Positions 38,024-51,926 are shown, numbered from the stretch's first letter. The stretch is 64,000 nt of DNA from Osmia lignaria lignaria (GCF_051020975.1 NC_135042.1:3867888-3931887); one strand, 5' to 3'. Notes: generated by a model not told the origin, from the letters alone. Program-made: numbers and translations.

Positions 38024-41000
38024 GGTTACTCGTTGAACACCCGACCCTGTACTCTCTGCTAACTGCCGTGCTATCGTCACATTCCATTCTGTTTGCGGAT
38101 ATCTCGCGTGGCTCCGATTGTATCCTCCCACTTGGTGTGCGAACGTTAAGTGTGCATTTCTGAAATCTCCAGCTGTAACGATACTCACCTGGCGATCGAC
38201 TGAAAATACTATTTTAATAATAACGTTTAACCCCTTTTTACATAGAATTATCAGAAGAAAAAACACCCTTGTCGTTTAGAAATTTTATTATATACAATAT
38301 AAACCTTAGCACTTGAAATAATTTTCATTTCTCGAGGAGGCATTAATCATTTTGAGATTTCTAATCTTCGAAACATTGTATTAGGAGTAATTACACAAAC
38401 AATATCGGAATAATCTCGTCTAATTCATGGCACGATTTTGATTAAAGTGATATTATAGTTTTGCTCGTTAGTGTACGTAAGGAGAATCACGAGAGCACGT
38501 CGCTGGAGCTTTCGGACGATTCAGTTGGCACGCGTGAATAACGTTGATAAGCATCCGGTCTATGAGCCTAGCTCTCTTCCCTTTATCTCTGTGTCACGGT
38601 AGCTCTCCTGTTTCTATGGACAGGCTCTGTGTGTTTTGCTTTGGTAACACCTTCTCCGGCGAGCTCTGTTTCTTCAGCAGAGATATCTGAAAGCGTAGCC
38701 GGAGGGTGGAAAAAATCAATTAGCTGTAATCGCGGTAGACTCAGTCCCCGAGCGTTATTTGTTTAATAGCGAGCAAGTTCAGAAGGGTTGCTTTTCGTAT
38801 TTTTCTTTTATTTTCTTTCTATGCGAGCAAAGATCCTCGTTTGCCCGACAGCGTTCGTTAAAGTTTACGGACGGTTGAGAAAACTTGTTTTTGAATATCG
38901 TCCGACAGAAAGGGGTTGAGGAGTGTGATTAACGTAGGGTGGAACGGGTGTTCCATGGGGGTAGGATAAAAGTGTTCGTCGTCTTACTGCAGCTTGATTC
39001 TAGAAGCCGTTTCATCTGTCAATTAAGGGGCGATTTAGCGCAGCGAGCAATTGGCAGAGTTCGAGGCGTTCTCCCTTGACCCTTCGCGCCCCTCTGATTC
39101 GGGATATAATTGAGATTTAATTCGAGGACAGGCTGAAGGTGACAAGGGGATTAGATTACTGAAAAGTTTGACAGGAATACCAATTTGCGAACGTTTCAAG
39201 GATTTGATAGATATCGTAAACATTTCCCTTTCCACATTCTCATTGTTACTGTTTATTTTATATTTCGAAGAAGTTTTATTTAATATTTATTAACATGGTG
39301 AACGGAAGGCTTAGAACGGGGCCCTCTGGAAAATGGGCCCTGCACTGCAGCCCTCTTAGACCTCTCCTTAATCCGACATTGGGGTTAATTACTCTTCAAG
39401 TTTTCTAATGAGAAGAATCAGAAAATTATGCAACTTTCTGTGCAAGTAAAGTAGCTCATTAGCAACGTAAAATAATTTTTTGCGGTAGAGGGTGAAGCCA
39501 CCCTTTGAGAAGTTTAAAATTTTCTTGAAAATTATTAAATCTTTGTTAGAACTAGTTCCTTATATGTGAAATGTCATTAGAATCAGTGTAATTAAACTAC
39601 TTGTCGGTGATGAGTTGGAGGTAATAATGTTTCATTTGCTGCCAGTGAAATCTCTATTGTCTTAACTTGTGCAAGTTATCTCATAGGGTGATGACACACC
39701 TTAACTGTAACATGCCCCTAAGCTTATGTGTTAATGCAACTGAAGTAACATTAGATACTGAGACTTGTAAATCCCTCTTAATCCATGGTATTATCAAGCG
39801 CCAAAGAAGACGATAAGTTGCTTGTTCGTGACGTGTATGATCTTTACACTTGCATAGATTCGAAGTTACAGAAAATAAAATCATTGCCATAATTGAATCT
39901 AATTATAAATGATTATTTATGCATATCAAACACATTGAGAATTATTTCTTGACTTTTTGGGTATCCGCATAATAATTATATTGAAAATAAAATTTATTCA
40001 GCCTATAATTAATTAAATTAACATGAAAATTTCCTCGGTTAGAAATTTATGAGAAATGAAATGAATTCGTTCCAAAGCTCAACATTCTTACCATTTATGG
40101 TATTATTTTATGAACCACAAATTAAAGCAAATTACCTATAAAATTCTACTTTCATTGAAATCGTGATTACAAAGGTTATACGAGTTTCCATTTAACTGTA
40201 CATTTTACTAATTCCAACTTTATATTACTATCGTCCATAGAATTATAGGGGCTCACAAGTTTTACATTCCCGTGATCAAAATTCATAATTATTTCAATCA
40301 GATAAATTGGTTATCGATGCTCCAACGTATCCTACACCCACTAAGTCACCGGTACAACCTGAATATTTCATTCGTTAATGCATATCACACGTTCATAACC
40401 TTCCACAAATTTCTCGCGTTTTGCACTTGCGCGATCTTATCAGCTTATCTGATCGCACCTGTTCCATGGTGGTTACTCGAGACCCATGGAAGAAAAAGCA
40501 CAACGCACGTAGCCTCGTATCAATCACCCTCGAGTACGTTTCAACATTATCGTCGTGGCGGTATATTATTCTAACGCTGTTCGATCGCGAAATCACGAAA
40601 GGTAGCTAGGAAAGAACACAAGCGACATTAGTTTCCCTTTTGTCAGCACGAAAGAGAGAAAAAGTTACCACCCCTCCAAGAGTTTCAGCCCCTTCAACTT
40701 CGAAATTGATATCCCGCCAAAGAACTGTTTGATACGGGTAAAATGAATTCAGCCGCGAAACGGGCATAATAAACAGCTATTCCAGACGGGAATACGGGGG
40801 AGCTTCCTGTTTGATCCTTCGAACACAGGCTCGCTTTTTCGTGAAAGAACAGTAAGGATCCTCGAACGATAATCCTCGGCTTCGAAGCAGTAGAGTCGCC
40901 TCGATTGGATGGAAATTTCGAGTTCCGCGTCGCGATGGCGGATTTCTGCTGACAAAGTTGAAGTACATTTCACCTTTGACCGGCTGGCTCTGGTCAGTTA

Positions 41001-42830
41001 GAACCCCATCGAGTCAGCTTTCCACCGACGAAGGTCTGACGTTTTTGCCTGCTGCTACCTTAACGCGATGTTCCTCTTTCTTCTTCAAGTCGGTCAGTAT
41101 TACTTTATACCCGGTTCGAGGATGCAAGCGGAAATTGTAAGGATTCGATTCGAGAAAGGAAAGAAGAAAAATGGTAAGGGTACCCGAAAATAGGACTCGG
41201 GTCCGATCCGTCTTGATATCGGAATTTTCCAGCGTTCCCACGCCTCTAAATTTAATTAGAAAACGAGAAAAATAGGAAAATTTTTAATTAATAGTACTAA
41301 TGACATTAATAAACAAGAAATCAAGGTAATTAATCCGCAAAGAACAACATAATGCACTTGAAAGGGACATTTATGTCCCACCGCGGAAAACGAAACGATT
41401 ATTTAACAAAGCAGCTCGTACCGCATAAATTACCGGAAGTTCAGATACCGTGGCCATTGTTTCAGTCTCTACTCGATGAAGGTTCGCCTGCAGCTTTTAA
41501 TTCACCCAGTGACCGATGGATTAATCGTTAATTAGATCAGTTATCGTTAATTGCCAACGTTTGCCGACCAATCAGTCTAATTGAACCATTTCCCTCTACC
41601 CTTTTTAAATCAGTTAGGCTTTCATTGTTGATCTTTCGTGTGTATCAAACGGCGTTTCGTTTACAGCGAGGATGCTTTTTCGTTTCGTTGTTGCAATTCA
41701 ACCGTGGGATCCGTTTAAAACCGATACACAAAAGAACAACATCCCTGTAAATTTTATTCCTTCGGTTATTGTACGTAGCGGCCCCATTTTATAGGCCACG
41801 CTACACGCGTGTCATAGGTGAATATTTAACCAAGTTTACGCGATATTGATTTTACAAAACGATGCGTGACTCTGGAAACTGTTATCGTATCCGCGGTTAG
41901 AAGATAACAGAGGCTGTAGCTACTGTGAACGATAGATTTAGATACAGTGGAGTATTTTTCTACCTCACAATTGATTTCAAAAAACTGCACTCTAATCAAT
42001 TTTATACTGCGTTTGAATTTATGAAAAGTTTATTCTTTTTCGAAGTTGCATGAATTATACATTTTTGATAAATTAATTGAAGAGTTTCAAAATAATATTG
42101 GTTGAAATTTAATAGAAAGGTTAAGTATTACTCAACGTGTAATGTGTCGAATATTTGTTTACACGATATTGACGTTCATTTGTACAGTATAATTATGTTA
42201 TTTTAATGGGATACTGGTGTTCTAAATTTGACGTGAAAATACCATTATTAAATTAAAAGGACCACTTTCCGTGAACACCCAAGTCAAAACTAATACAGGA
42301 AACAAGACATCATTATGGAAACCAGACTGTAAATACAAAAAGTCATGATTACCTACTAATAAACACTGCATACTGCAATCAATCGAATGAACGGTATCTC
42401 GGCCGCTATAGAAACGCAATGAGCAGCATCCTGATTAGAACTACTCATCATTTGACTTGTAGTTGTAACGTCGTGTTGTTTGCACGAATTACAGCTAGCA
42501 ACAGCCGACCTGTGTACCCGATAGCAATCTCGACGTGCATATGTAGGTGCACGTGCCGTTACTATTAGAGTTCTATTACGATATTTGATCAACGCCACCG
42601 GAAAGATCCGTCAAACCGTTCTCGGGTGTATCCGGCCTCGTTTCGGCTTTGCCCTCTCACGAGATGCGCGTGTCCGTGGTTACAGACGTCGGCTTCGATT
42701 AGCTTCGAAACGTCTGCCTTCGAGAATTCATGGTAATTTATGCTAATTTATTCGGCTTTTAATCACGATCGAATTTTACCAGTTCGAATGTATACTTTAT
42801 TCTTGACGCAAGAAGCCTCGCTATTACAAC
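38024..42830. other. non-coding DNA, alternating AT-rich and CpG-bearing
   Basis: CpG-bearing patches at 38460-39160, 40380-40620, 40720-41240 and 42400-42760 sit in AT-rich DNA. A strong donor-like CCAG/GTGAGTAT occurs on the minus strand at 38192-38181 without a supported exon. No gene is recognised. Confidence 0.4.
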
Positions 42831-42966
42831 ACAATTTTTCCTAATTTCTCAATTTCCCATTTCCCTAATTTCCCTATCATGCATTTTCCAATTTAACAAT
42901 TTCTCGATTTCTCAATCTCCCAATTCTACATTTTCTTCATTTCCCAACTTTCTAATTTTACAACTT
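42831..42966 (+). repeat. degenerate pyrimidine-rich minisatellite (8-9 nt unit)
   Basis: About 14 variants of a unit close to AATTTCCCT follow one another (AATTTCTC, AATTTCCC, AATTTCCCT, AATCTCCC, AATTCTAC, AACTTTCT and so on). One interruption with TCATGC lies near 42877-42882. The strand is almost free of G. An old, decaying tandem array. Confidence 0.75.
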
Positions 42967-45069
42967 AACCCACAATTTTTTGTGCGTTATAAATATAAAT
43001 TTTAAATTAGGAAATTTAAAGAAAAGAACTTCTACGAGTAGCATATATTTTAGCGTTGATTTATAAGGTTAATGAATCTAGTAACGCTATTTCCTGCAGT
43101 TTCCTTCAACTACATTCAAAAAGGAAGAAGAGTGTGGAAAGAGTGTATAACTAGAGGCTCGTAATTTTCATAATTTGATGAAATTAACGACGCGGGAACG
43201 TTTCGCCAAAAGTTTTCTTGCCGGTGATTTAACGAGAATTTTGAAGGATCCGTGTTACGACAGTAATTACTCGATCTCTCGGCTCTTTGGCGTGTATGAT
43301 CTCTTGGTGAGTAGCTGCGAAACTGCAGCTGCGGTTAGGGTGCTATTGAGACGCCTGGTGAACAGCATGTGCGCGCCGTTCGTGGCGTCCTCCATTCGAC
43401 GGTAAAGCTTTGCACGCGATAAAGCGTACGCTTCGAACTAATTCTGACATGGCTGGCAAGTGGCTTGTTCGTTTATTCGGAACGCGATCGATTTTCCCGC
43501 AACCAGCCGCCGGATGTCCGGCTCGGACGCAATAACAGCGAAACAATTATTCGACGACAATATTTGCTTTCCTTTGCCATTCTGTACGGATGTGAACTTT
43601 GACTCGAGAGGCGTGGGTGTCAGAGGAGCAGCTCGATACACGGTTATTAGAATCTGCTTGTTTATCGTGCCATTCTCGTAAGATCCAGTTACAGAACACT
43701 GGTTAGACTATGGAGATTAGGAGAAAGCCCCTTTAACCCTAAAAATTTATTTAATCCTCATTCGTACTTTATGTAAACACTTATCAAATATTTATAACAT
43801 CAAAATCATTTTTCTTTTAATTTAGCTTAAAGGGAGTTGGTCAAAAAATCATTATTTCTATAATTTGCCTATTATTTCTGTTGAAAAGTGCTCCACGGAT
43901 GCTATAGGTGTTCTATAGCCATAAACGTAGGAATCGTTTGCCAATACGAAGGTTCTAATTATATTTCACGTTGAATAGAGACGGCACGCTACGAATTCCC
44001 GGCGCAATAATACCAAATCCGCAATTGCACTCGCGCCCGTTACAACCCATTAGGATGGTTTGATGAATAGCGCATTGCGAAGGACTATCAGGGCCTACGT
44101 GTTGTCTGTATTTCTCCGTTACCGCTTTGCACACCGTCGAATCCGCTAGCCTGAATAGATCATAGAAACGCGTGAAACCTTGAGGGAAACCGGATAGAGA
44201 GAAGAGGCAGGATGCAAAACCGCAATAACACGCGTGCACGTGTCTGTGATTCGGTTTGATTTACCTCCGCGAATCCGCGAAACTTTCCGCCATTAGTTCT
44301 GATATACCTCTTTGTGTTTCGCCCCTCGAGCCTTGCACCATCGATTAACCCAATAGAAATTTTCGTGTGTAAATAATAAAAATAATTAATTAGTCGCTCA
44401 ATGTGTTTCTATTCTAAATTTTTTCAATTTAAAACAGATAGTAAATGAAACATTTTTTGATAAAAATTATTTTGAATAACTATAGGTATAATAGGAAATA
44501 TTTTTGAGACAATATATAAAATATGATATTCAAAGAGGAAATCATACAATCATACGTGGGAAAAATTTAACATTCTGCTTTTTGTTGCAACTAATATTTG
44601 TACGTATCAATAGAAACCAATTAAAAGGTACGCGTATTGATTCTATCTCTCCAATCGTTTATTCCAGCGATAAAATTTTCCATAAAAAATTGATTTTATT
44701 GTTTGAATTCGTTTGAAATCCTGACATTTTCCTGTTGGTCTGAAAGCTTAATTCTTTCAGCTTTTAGAGCGTGCATGATATTTTAATACCAGCTTTTGAT
44801 TTTTATCCTGTTGATACCTTTTTATTGTTATAGTGTAACAAGAAACTGTTTTAAATATTTATATTTTCAAATTTCTAATTTTTAATTATATTAGGGTACC
44901 CGCCCACCCTTAATACATACTTAACACATTTGCTCCATTTTGAATGATAGAATGCACTGTACATAGTGCGCCATCCTACATCTAATTGAAAGCATAAAAA
45001 CACTTAATCCTTCTATTCGTTCAACCAAAGGATGCAATTTGCAGTGAACATTTCAAGCCGTGGCTTTTG
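42967..45069. other. non-coding DNA
   Basis: AT-rich with CpG-bearing patches at 43170-43660 and 43960-44340. A donor-like GTGAGTAG lies near 43306 inside a 76-codon + frame, but that frame has no recognisable content. No gene is supported. Confidence 0.4.
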
Positions 45070-45093
45070 AAAAAAAAAAAAAAAAAAAAAAAA
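45070..45093 (+). repeat. poly-A run (24 nt)
   Basis: An uninterrupted A run. It could be the 3' tail of a retroposed sequence. The preceding sequence shows no coding remnant and no flanking duplication was found. On the minus strand it gives the phenylalanine stretch near the end of a 184-codon chance frame. Confidence 0.9.
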
Positions 45094-46128
45094 CCAAGTA
45101 GAGTTCTCGTACAGAAGGTGCGCGAGTAATCCAGATTCCGATCGTCGAATCTGTCCGTTGAAAAGTCCGGTAATCGAAGCGTGAATCGTCGTGGTAACCA
45201 TTAAGAGCTATTAGAACGCTGATGAACGGATCAGAAGGAGGTGCAATAGCGTTAGAGTTGCTGTTTCTATTCAAGTACAAGCTCTCCTCGTGTACGGAGT
45301 GCAGCCCGGGGGCTTGTAATTTGCGCGGTAGTGCATAGAACAAAGAGAAAAGGGACGAATAGGATAGAGGGAGCCCGAACCGATCCATGCTCTTAGGAAA
45401 GCAAGGCATTTCCAGAGCAATAGCCGCCACGAATGTCCGAGGAAAATACGATTTCGTTCGAACCGCGTCGCTTTCAAGTTGGGACAAGGAGAACGGACGA
45501 ATCTCCCTTGGTCCCTTTTCCATTTCCTTCTTGACCGAATCGAACACCCTTTTCCGGTGCAACGGGTCTACCTTAGTTGCTCGCTCTGCGGCCCTGTAAC
45601 GTCTCAAATTGAAGTAAGTGTACGAACTGTACGGTACGCGACGTTATCCCTGCACTAGCTCGGTCCATTCCCAAGCCAGTTTCGTTCCAGCCAAGTAATT
45701 TCCAACTTCATGCCAGCATGTGTACGTATTTGGCTTGTTTCTGTTCCTTGCCCAGGCTGTGGAACACTACATTATCCTTCAAAAGTTCTGAGAAATTTTG
45801 TAAAGTTGAATGAAAATCAGGAGAATCACTTTGAATTGCTTCGAATGTTTTCGGGGTCACCCTTTGTACGGTCGTTGTGCAAAAGGGGTGCTGTGGCTTC
45901 TATGAAATTTTACGTTCAATAATAAATTTCAAATCCCCCTGATTATTTATTTCGAATAAAATATTTTCGATGATCTCAATTTTCACCATCTGAATATCTT
46001 GATTGATTTTGAATTTTTTCTATTCAGTATGTGTTGAACACCTTGCATAGGTATTTTACAATCTACTTAAAAATCGATAGCTTTCTTAAACGCAAGTGTT
46101 GCAAAAGTTTCGAGCGGTACTGTAAATG
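45094..46128. other. CpG-bearing then AT-rich non-coding DNA
   Basis: The 45100-45620 part is CpG-bearing and open on the minus strand for composition reasons; 45740-46110 is AT-rich. Nothing is recognised. Confidence 0.4.
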
Positions 46129-46150
46129 CACGTGACAGGGTGGGCACGTG
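46129..46150. promoter_or_regulatory. paired CACGTG E-boxes
   Basis: Two perfect CACGTG hexamers (46129-46134 and 46145-46150) are spaced 16 bp start to start. CACGTG binds bHLH dimers such as CLOCK/CYCLE or MYC/MAX, and closely spaced pairs are typical of circadian E-box enhancers. The pair opens a CpG-rich block (46130-46720). Function is inferred only. Confidence 0.35.
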
Positions 46151-49100
46151 CAGCAGCAACGCGTACGTGTTTCCTGCTAGGAGAAACCGAGACAAGGGGT
46201 TAAACGACGATCGAAGGTGCGCCAAGGGAAGCCGAGCCAGTGCTCATGGCTTTCCTTCGTCGGCTAACCCCGAGGTGGCCGCTGATTTATCGCTGCCTGA
46301 ATTTATATCGCAATTAAACGCGAGCTGCGGTGAATTTTACGCCGGTGATATCGATGCCGCGGTCGCCAATGGCCTCTGTCAAAAACTTTTGGTCGAGTAA
46401 AAGGTATCCCGTGTCGGAACTGACCCCGAAATATCGCTGCTATTCTTTCGTCCCACTGACGAGGCACCTTTGTTACTCCTCCTCCTCTCCTTCCTCCGAG
46501 AGCTGACCCTCGCCGAAATCATATCCATAAATCGAGCGGTCCTCGTTCGTTACGTCCAGAGGAAAAATAAATTCCATTCCTGGAGACACCGGGAACGTCC
46601 TGGCGGATACTCGAAAGTAAAAGGGTTCTTCGTTACGCTGGAAGTAGCCGGAACTGGCGGCGAAAAGGGTGGGCCCAGAAGGATGGCTGCTGGAACTAGT
46701 CAGCTCTAGGACGAATGAAATGAGCGGGAGGAAAGTGCAAACGCTTCCGGCGGAAAAGACGTTATTCGAAGGAGCACCCTGAAAACGTATTTCCTTCTAT
46801 ACAATATGGAATTGTTTTATGACGAATGACATTGTCAAAGGGGTGTCTTCATTAATTTGAAAAGAAAAATAAGAACACTACACGAGGATTTAAATTACTT
46901 TGGATTTCCATAGTGTTTTGGTCGTCTTGCCTTTTTTCAGTAAATTCTAGTTTAAAGAATTTCTAAATAAGCCGATATGAGAAAAGTTTTATTCGAAACG
47001 ATACAGTGTCGTCGTTTTTACGTAGCCGTAAATAGGAGGCCATCAAATTCGACGTCGGCTCTTCTACCCGAGAATCTGTGAAATTGGATTGTGAAATTTT
47101 TAAAGGAAATAAAACTTTTTCCCTATCGGTTTAAAAGAAGGCTCGGAGACCGTTCCGAAACTGTTCCTGGCGAGGTTCAAGCAGTCACGAACTTAGTCGT
47201 TAGAAAAGGTAGCAAGAAATATCGTGACTCGTAAAATAAAAAGGATTTACGGCTATCGTTTCATCTCTCAGTTCGTCGAAGAAGTTTTTGACACTGTGAT
47301 TGCTTCGCGTTTGTCACGCTGAGCACCCTTCTAATTCTTTCTGACGATTCCATCGGAAACTTTGTCTCAAAGCCACGAATAAAAGACGTGTCTCTGAAGA
47401 AATGATAAACCGGAATGGTCGGGCTAAACGCGTCTAATTAATTGACATAGAAGATAAAAGCAAAGGGAAAAGTTTTACGACGACCAGGAAAGTGGACCTC
47501 GATGAGATTTCACTTGGTGAAAAAAAGAGAGGAAAGTAACAAGTTCCTCGAGATTCTATGTGAACAACTATCGTTTGGGTCGTCAGTGTTTGTACGTGCA
47601 CGGTATGTTGTGGAATTGTATCTTTAAATTTAATCAGTTGATAGATTTCGTGAAGGGAATGGAAAGACTTGCAGCCCTACATAGATACACTTTTGATAAT
47701 GTTATAAAGGGTTAATTCATAAAATTTCATGTTTTTAAAAACCACAAACTAAAAGTCAAACCAAGAAATGGTTTATCTAGAATGAAGCACTCTATATGAA
47801 TTTTTCTCTCGGCATAGGGAATTTACGTTTCGAATAACTTGGAAGAAACTGAACAAATTCAAACAACGTGCTAGGGTTTTCTTCTCTTCTGGTGTTTTCA
47901 CGGAGTGCACACACGACTCGTGACGATTGTTCGCAGAAACTTTTGAAAACGAACCAAGTCGCGAACAGTGTGCGGTTCGTTTCGATGTTTATTCTCGCGT
48001 CTGCAGCCGGAAGTGCTGAGACGCCTAGAGCGTTCGATTTTGCCGGCTAACTAAAATCACTCGTACGAAGAATAAGTCGTCCTCGATGGCGAAGATTTTT
48101 AACTCGGCTATGGTTCCCTTTTGTGCAACAAGAAGAAAAGTTCGCGTTTCCCTCGCTAACGCCTCGAGACTGATGAAACTTCTAATCCTCTTGACATCCC
48201 GAACGATGAAACACTTTGCTCGACGAGCTCGCAACCGGAAACGGAGATGGGAATTCGAGCGAGTTAAGTCGCCTACTGTCTGTGATCATTGGTTGGTTGG
48301 GTACAAGACGATGGCAGGCTTGATACGCGGTAACTCGTTGGAAAAAGATATATTTTCTTCATTATCTAATTACTCGTCTGAAAAGAAAATCAATTTAGGT
48401 TCCTATTCAGAAATTGTGGGACAGTGATTAAGATAAGTCTATATCTTTTATACAAAATCATTCGAAAAGGTGTTTTCCAAGACCTTTTAGTGTGTAAAAA
48501 TTCTAGACTCTGGTGCTCGCAGTTGTAAATTATGAGGAAAGTGCATGTAAAAATTCTCACTCCACTGTGTTGAAAGTTTCCTGGTATGATACACACTCCA
48601 TCCTACTTTAAATATGAATAATTAAAAAGGAAAGAACAGTGATCTCCTCTGAAAAAATTCATGCTCTCCGGAATCATTTAGCTACGAATTCGAAACCTTC
48701 TAATTTGTTAATTTCATAGAATCTTGAATAAGATGAATTATGCATATGTTCTCGCTTCTTAATTAATCATGACTAATATTTATAAAAAGTTAAAAAGCAC
48801 TTTTTGAAAGGAATTTTTAAATCACTGAAATCAAAATATATTGAAAATTATAAAAATAACTAGACTTTCAATTATTGGTGACAATATCATATTAAATTTT
48901 AATTGCAATTTTTGCATGCACTTTCTTTTGACGTTAATTTAAATCGTCACTATTTTCTTCCAAATATTATTTGCATTTTTCCACCGCAATCATTTGGAAA
49001 CATTAAACGACGTTTAATAATCAATTTTCCGGCCATTAACAGGGGTATATTTTTCCATAATATTCGTGGCTTCGAGCGATACCCATTAACACGTGTTATC

Positions 49101-50753
49101 GCTTTGTCGATGCAATTTGTAATTACACTAACCGCACGCGCTACACCTTGCTCCCGTGTTTCTAAAGGCAGCGTTATAGCGCGGCTAATACGATTTATGA
49201 AGCATGATAAGAGGCCCGCGGTCTTCTCTCGTACGAGCCTCTTTTTCCCCCAGGAAAATCTCGGACAGCCCGGTGTCGCGATAATTAAATATTCCAGGGG
49301 AAAAGCAGCCAGTCTATTTTTGTTGTGTATGCATGTAGGTTAAAAAAATAAAAAGACAAAGAGAGAAAAAAAATAATGACAAGGAAAAAATACTCTGGTA
49401 TAATTTCCGCGTTGAACACAACCGCTTCGTTCGCGTGGCAAATAATGCGAGGGGATGTTTGCTATAAATCTACGTCACTTAGTTGCTGCGTCGACGATGC
49501 CGGACTATTCTGCTCTTTATCATAACACGAAAAAATATCTACTTCCATCGAAATTGTAAGAAATTTTAAAAAAAGCATTGATTTTCATTGGCGTTCGTAA
49601 ACGAGGGTAAGGAAACGTGCACTTGACACTTGGTCCTTGTGTTATCGTTACCTTGCATGCTGGTAACATCCTATCGTCGTTAACTGATTGCTTTAATTAC
49701 CGGGGCATTCCCTGCTAAGAGTCCAATTTAGTCGTCTGGCAAAGTTTGCGGGGGCGGAATTGTGGAACGCGTGGAAGCCCGGGTGTAAAGTATGCTAAGC
49801 AAGTGGTGATAATTTCAGTGTGATTGCCATTATCAGTTCGATACGTGATTTCACCGCTTGCTAAAATATGTATCGAAAGAATAGATTACCTTGAACGCGA
49901 TAAATTTCAATGAAATTGAATTAAGAACTACCGAACACGTGAAGTGTATACGTATAATATCTTCGGCTCACTGGAGGTGCAACGCCTTAGACACAAGCCC
50001 AATGCAACGGGTTAAACGTAATTACATAGGACAACATTGTAGGCGACTTGTTTTCACCCCGTTAATTAATTACTCACACGGCACTGTGACTTCCTTGTAT
50101 GCGGCGTGTTGATTAGTACAGTTACGTGCATAGATGGCTTTTCTCGGTGAAAACTATAGAGGAGAAATGCAGTTCAGTATTCAGGTGAATCTCTGCTCAG
50201 ATAATTCATTACTCGTGTGATTTGTGAGATAGTATTGAAAGCTTGAAAATAATTTTATAATTTATTTTACCTGTACCAGTACAGTATACATTTTAATATT
50301 TCTCCAAATTCTGCTAGAAAATAAAAAGAAAGTTTATTGGGTCTGAAGGGCGTGGCAAAAGTCGAAGAAAGGGTTAAAATAGCCGCAAACATTTATCTGG
50401 TCGACAGTGATTTCCGGCACGACTTTAAACGATCTCGCACCTATTCTCGTGTCGTTGCTCGGGCTTTTTCACGCGGTTGTAAAAACGCTATCGCGAATGT
50501 TTTCAGGCAATTAATCACGCGCAAAATAGATGCTGATTACGAGGGCGACGCGCCGTCGCTTAATTAGCTTCGACCCCTGGCGAACCGGACGACTTCGTTC
50601 GGTAGCTGGAAAAAGAAACGGGAAGCTAGAAGATAGATCGAAAAAAAGATAGGAAAAAAGGATATCCTGAATCCTTTCAACGTGTTACTTGGTCCTGTCG
50701 CGTGGCATCTAATGATCGTTGCGACATCAGGGATGTAATTACCAGGGTCGTCG
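46151..50753. other. non-coding DNA with CpG-rich blocks
   Basis: CpG-rich patches at 46151-46720, 47140-47300, 47870-48300, 49040-49300 and 50340-50640 alternate with AT-rich DNA (48600-48960, 50200-50330). Frames of 113 and 146 codons occur on the + strand (48086-48427 and 48903-49343) without recognisable domains. Confidence 0.4.
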
Positions 50754-50873
50754 TGTACAGTAGATATGGAGCAGAGTAGGCTTCCCTAAGGAAAATGGTG
50801 TTATAGGGGTAGCAGAAATGTTTAAAACCTTAATTTTCATATTAATATTTAAAGTGATTTAGTAAAAGAAATA
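50754..50873 (+). repeat. dispersed repeat, copy 3 (+ orientation, near full length)
   Basis: The block order is TGTACAGT, GGAGCAGAGTAGGCTTCCCT, AAGGAAAATGGTGTTATA, GGGGTAGCAGAAAT, AAAACCTTAATTTT, ATATTAATATTTAAAGTGAT, TTAGTAAAAGAAATAA. This copy carries both the 5' and 3' blocks, so it helps define an element of about 120 bp. Confidence 0.75.
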
Positions 50874-51926
50874 ACGAACGTAACTACCGAAGTAACCAAA
50901 GTGTACCATTAATCGTTGATCATACTTACTTTACACAAAAACTTTATAACCATTATAGAAACGAGGAGCTTATTATCCCCGAAGGAACGGGAAGCAGGTC
51001 ACGGCAATCTTTCCTGATATAAAAATAATCCCAGAAACGATGTGATCTATTCATCGTTTTATATTCACCGAGGTACACTTTATAATTATAGCAGTCACCA
51101 TAACGTCACGCGCTCCGCTATGGCCTCTGAATTTCAAACGACCGCTCAAAGAAGATCACCACTCGATTTTATTTAAATTCTATCCCCGACGAGAATCATA
51201 TTAACCCTTCGCGGTCGGCAATATACGAACAGTTCATTTTTAACGTCAAAAAATCATCATATTTATTCGGTGAAAATAAATTCCCTCACTTTCATAAAAG
51301 GTAATTAAACTGGCCGTGATAAAATATACTACATTGTGTTTTATTATTAACGAATCGTTGAACTCACTTTCAACTGCAGAGGATTGAATATATATTAACA
51401 ATACTATTCATTAATCTAAATATACTCTAAATCTTTATATCTTTTAAATTTCAAATTATTCAAATTTATATATTTTGCTAAATCAAGATTGCTTATTTGA
51501 GGTGATTAATATGGTTCACTTTGGAAGTTCATATTTTCCGATCGAACTTTGTCAAAGCAATACAGTATTTATGTATTCATTAGCTATACATTCTCTAAAT
51601 ATTGTATTAAATTACTGGCAGCTATTGTGGTTACATATCCTGATTAAAATCCATAAAGGAACAATACTCGAAATTCATTCGGCTCTATTGTTTGCTTTGA
51701 TGTATTACTACCTATTTTGCATTAAAAATATTAATCAAACGTTTATGTAGTTACGTTAATTAAATCGGTGACTTAAAGAACGGTATAGTTTAAAAATTAC
51801 ATTTCTAAATATTTAATTAATTTTAATTTTCTAAATTTTGATAATCGTACAGTATCGATTATCTCCCCTTTCGGTACTTCTCAATTACATATGAAATTTC
51901 TTAATATTCAATAATTAAAAATTATA
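50874..51926. other. AT-rich DNA between two repeat copies
   Basis: Very AT-rich from 51220 on. A 91-codon + frame at 51475-51750 is hydrophobic (Leu/Ile/Tyr-rich) and opens with a non-ATG codon. It is unusually long for such AT-rich sequence but matches nothing I know and has no flanking gene signals. Confidence 0.35.

Noticed and set aside
44866..44895. Possible eighth copy of the dispersed repeat (TTTTCAAATTTCTAATTTTTAA-like)
   Set aside because: Only low-complexity A/T words match; the diagnostic GCAGGAATTC and palindrome blocks are absent.
45070..45093. Poly-A run as the tail of a processed pseudogene
   Set aside because: No coding remnant upstream and no target-site duplication could be seen.
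45053..45607. 184-codon minus-strand open frame
   Set aside because: It runs through the complement of a poly-A run, giving a phenylalanine stretch, and shows no domain.
48903..49343. 146-codon + open frame
   Set aside because: It crosses an AT-rich to CpG-rich transition, starts in low-complexity DNA and resembles no protein.
51475..51750. 91-codon hydrophobic + frame in very AT-rich DNA
   Set aside because: Non-ATG start and no family match. It could be a second relic like 57374-58330, but one short frame is not enough evidence.
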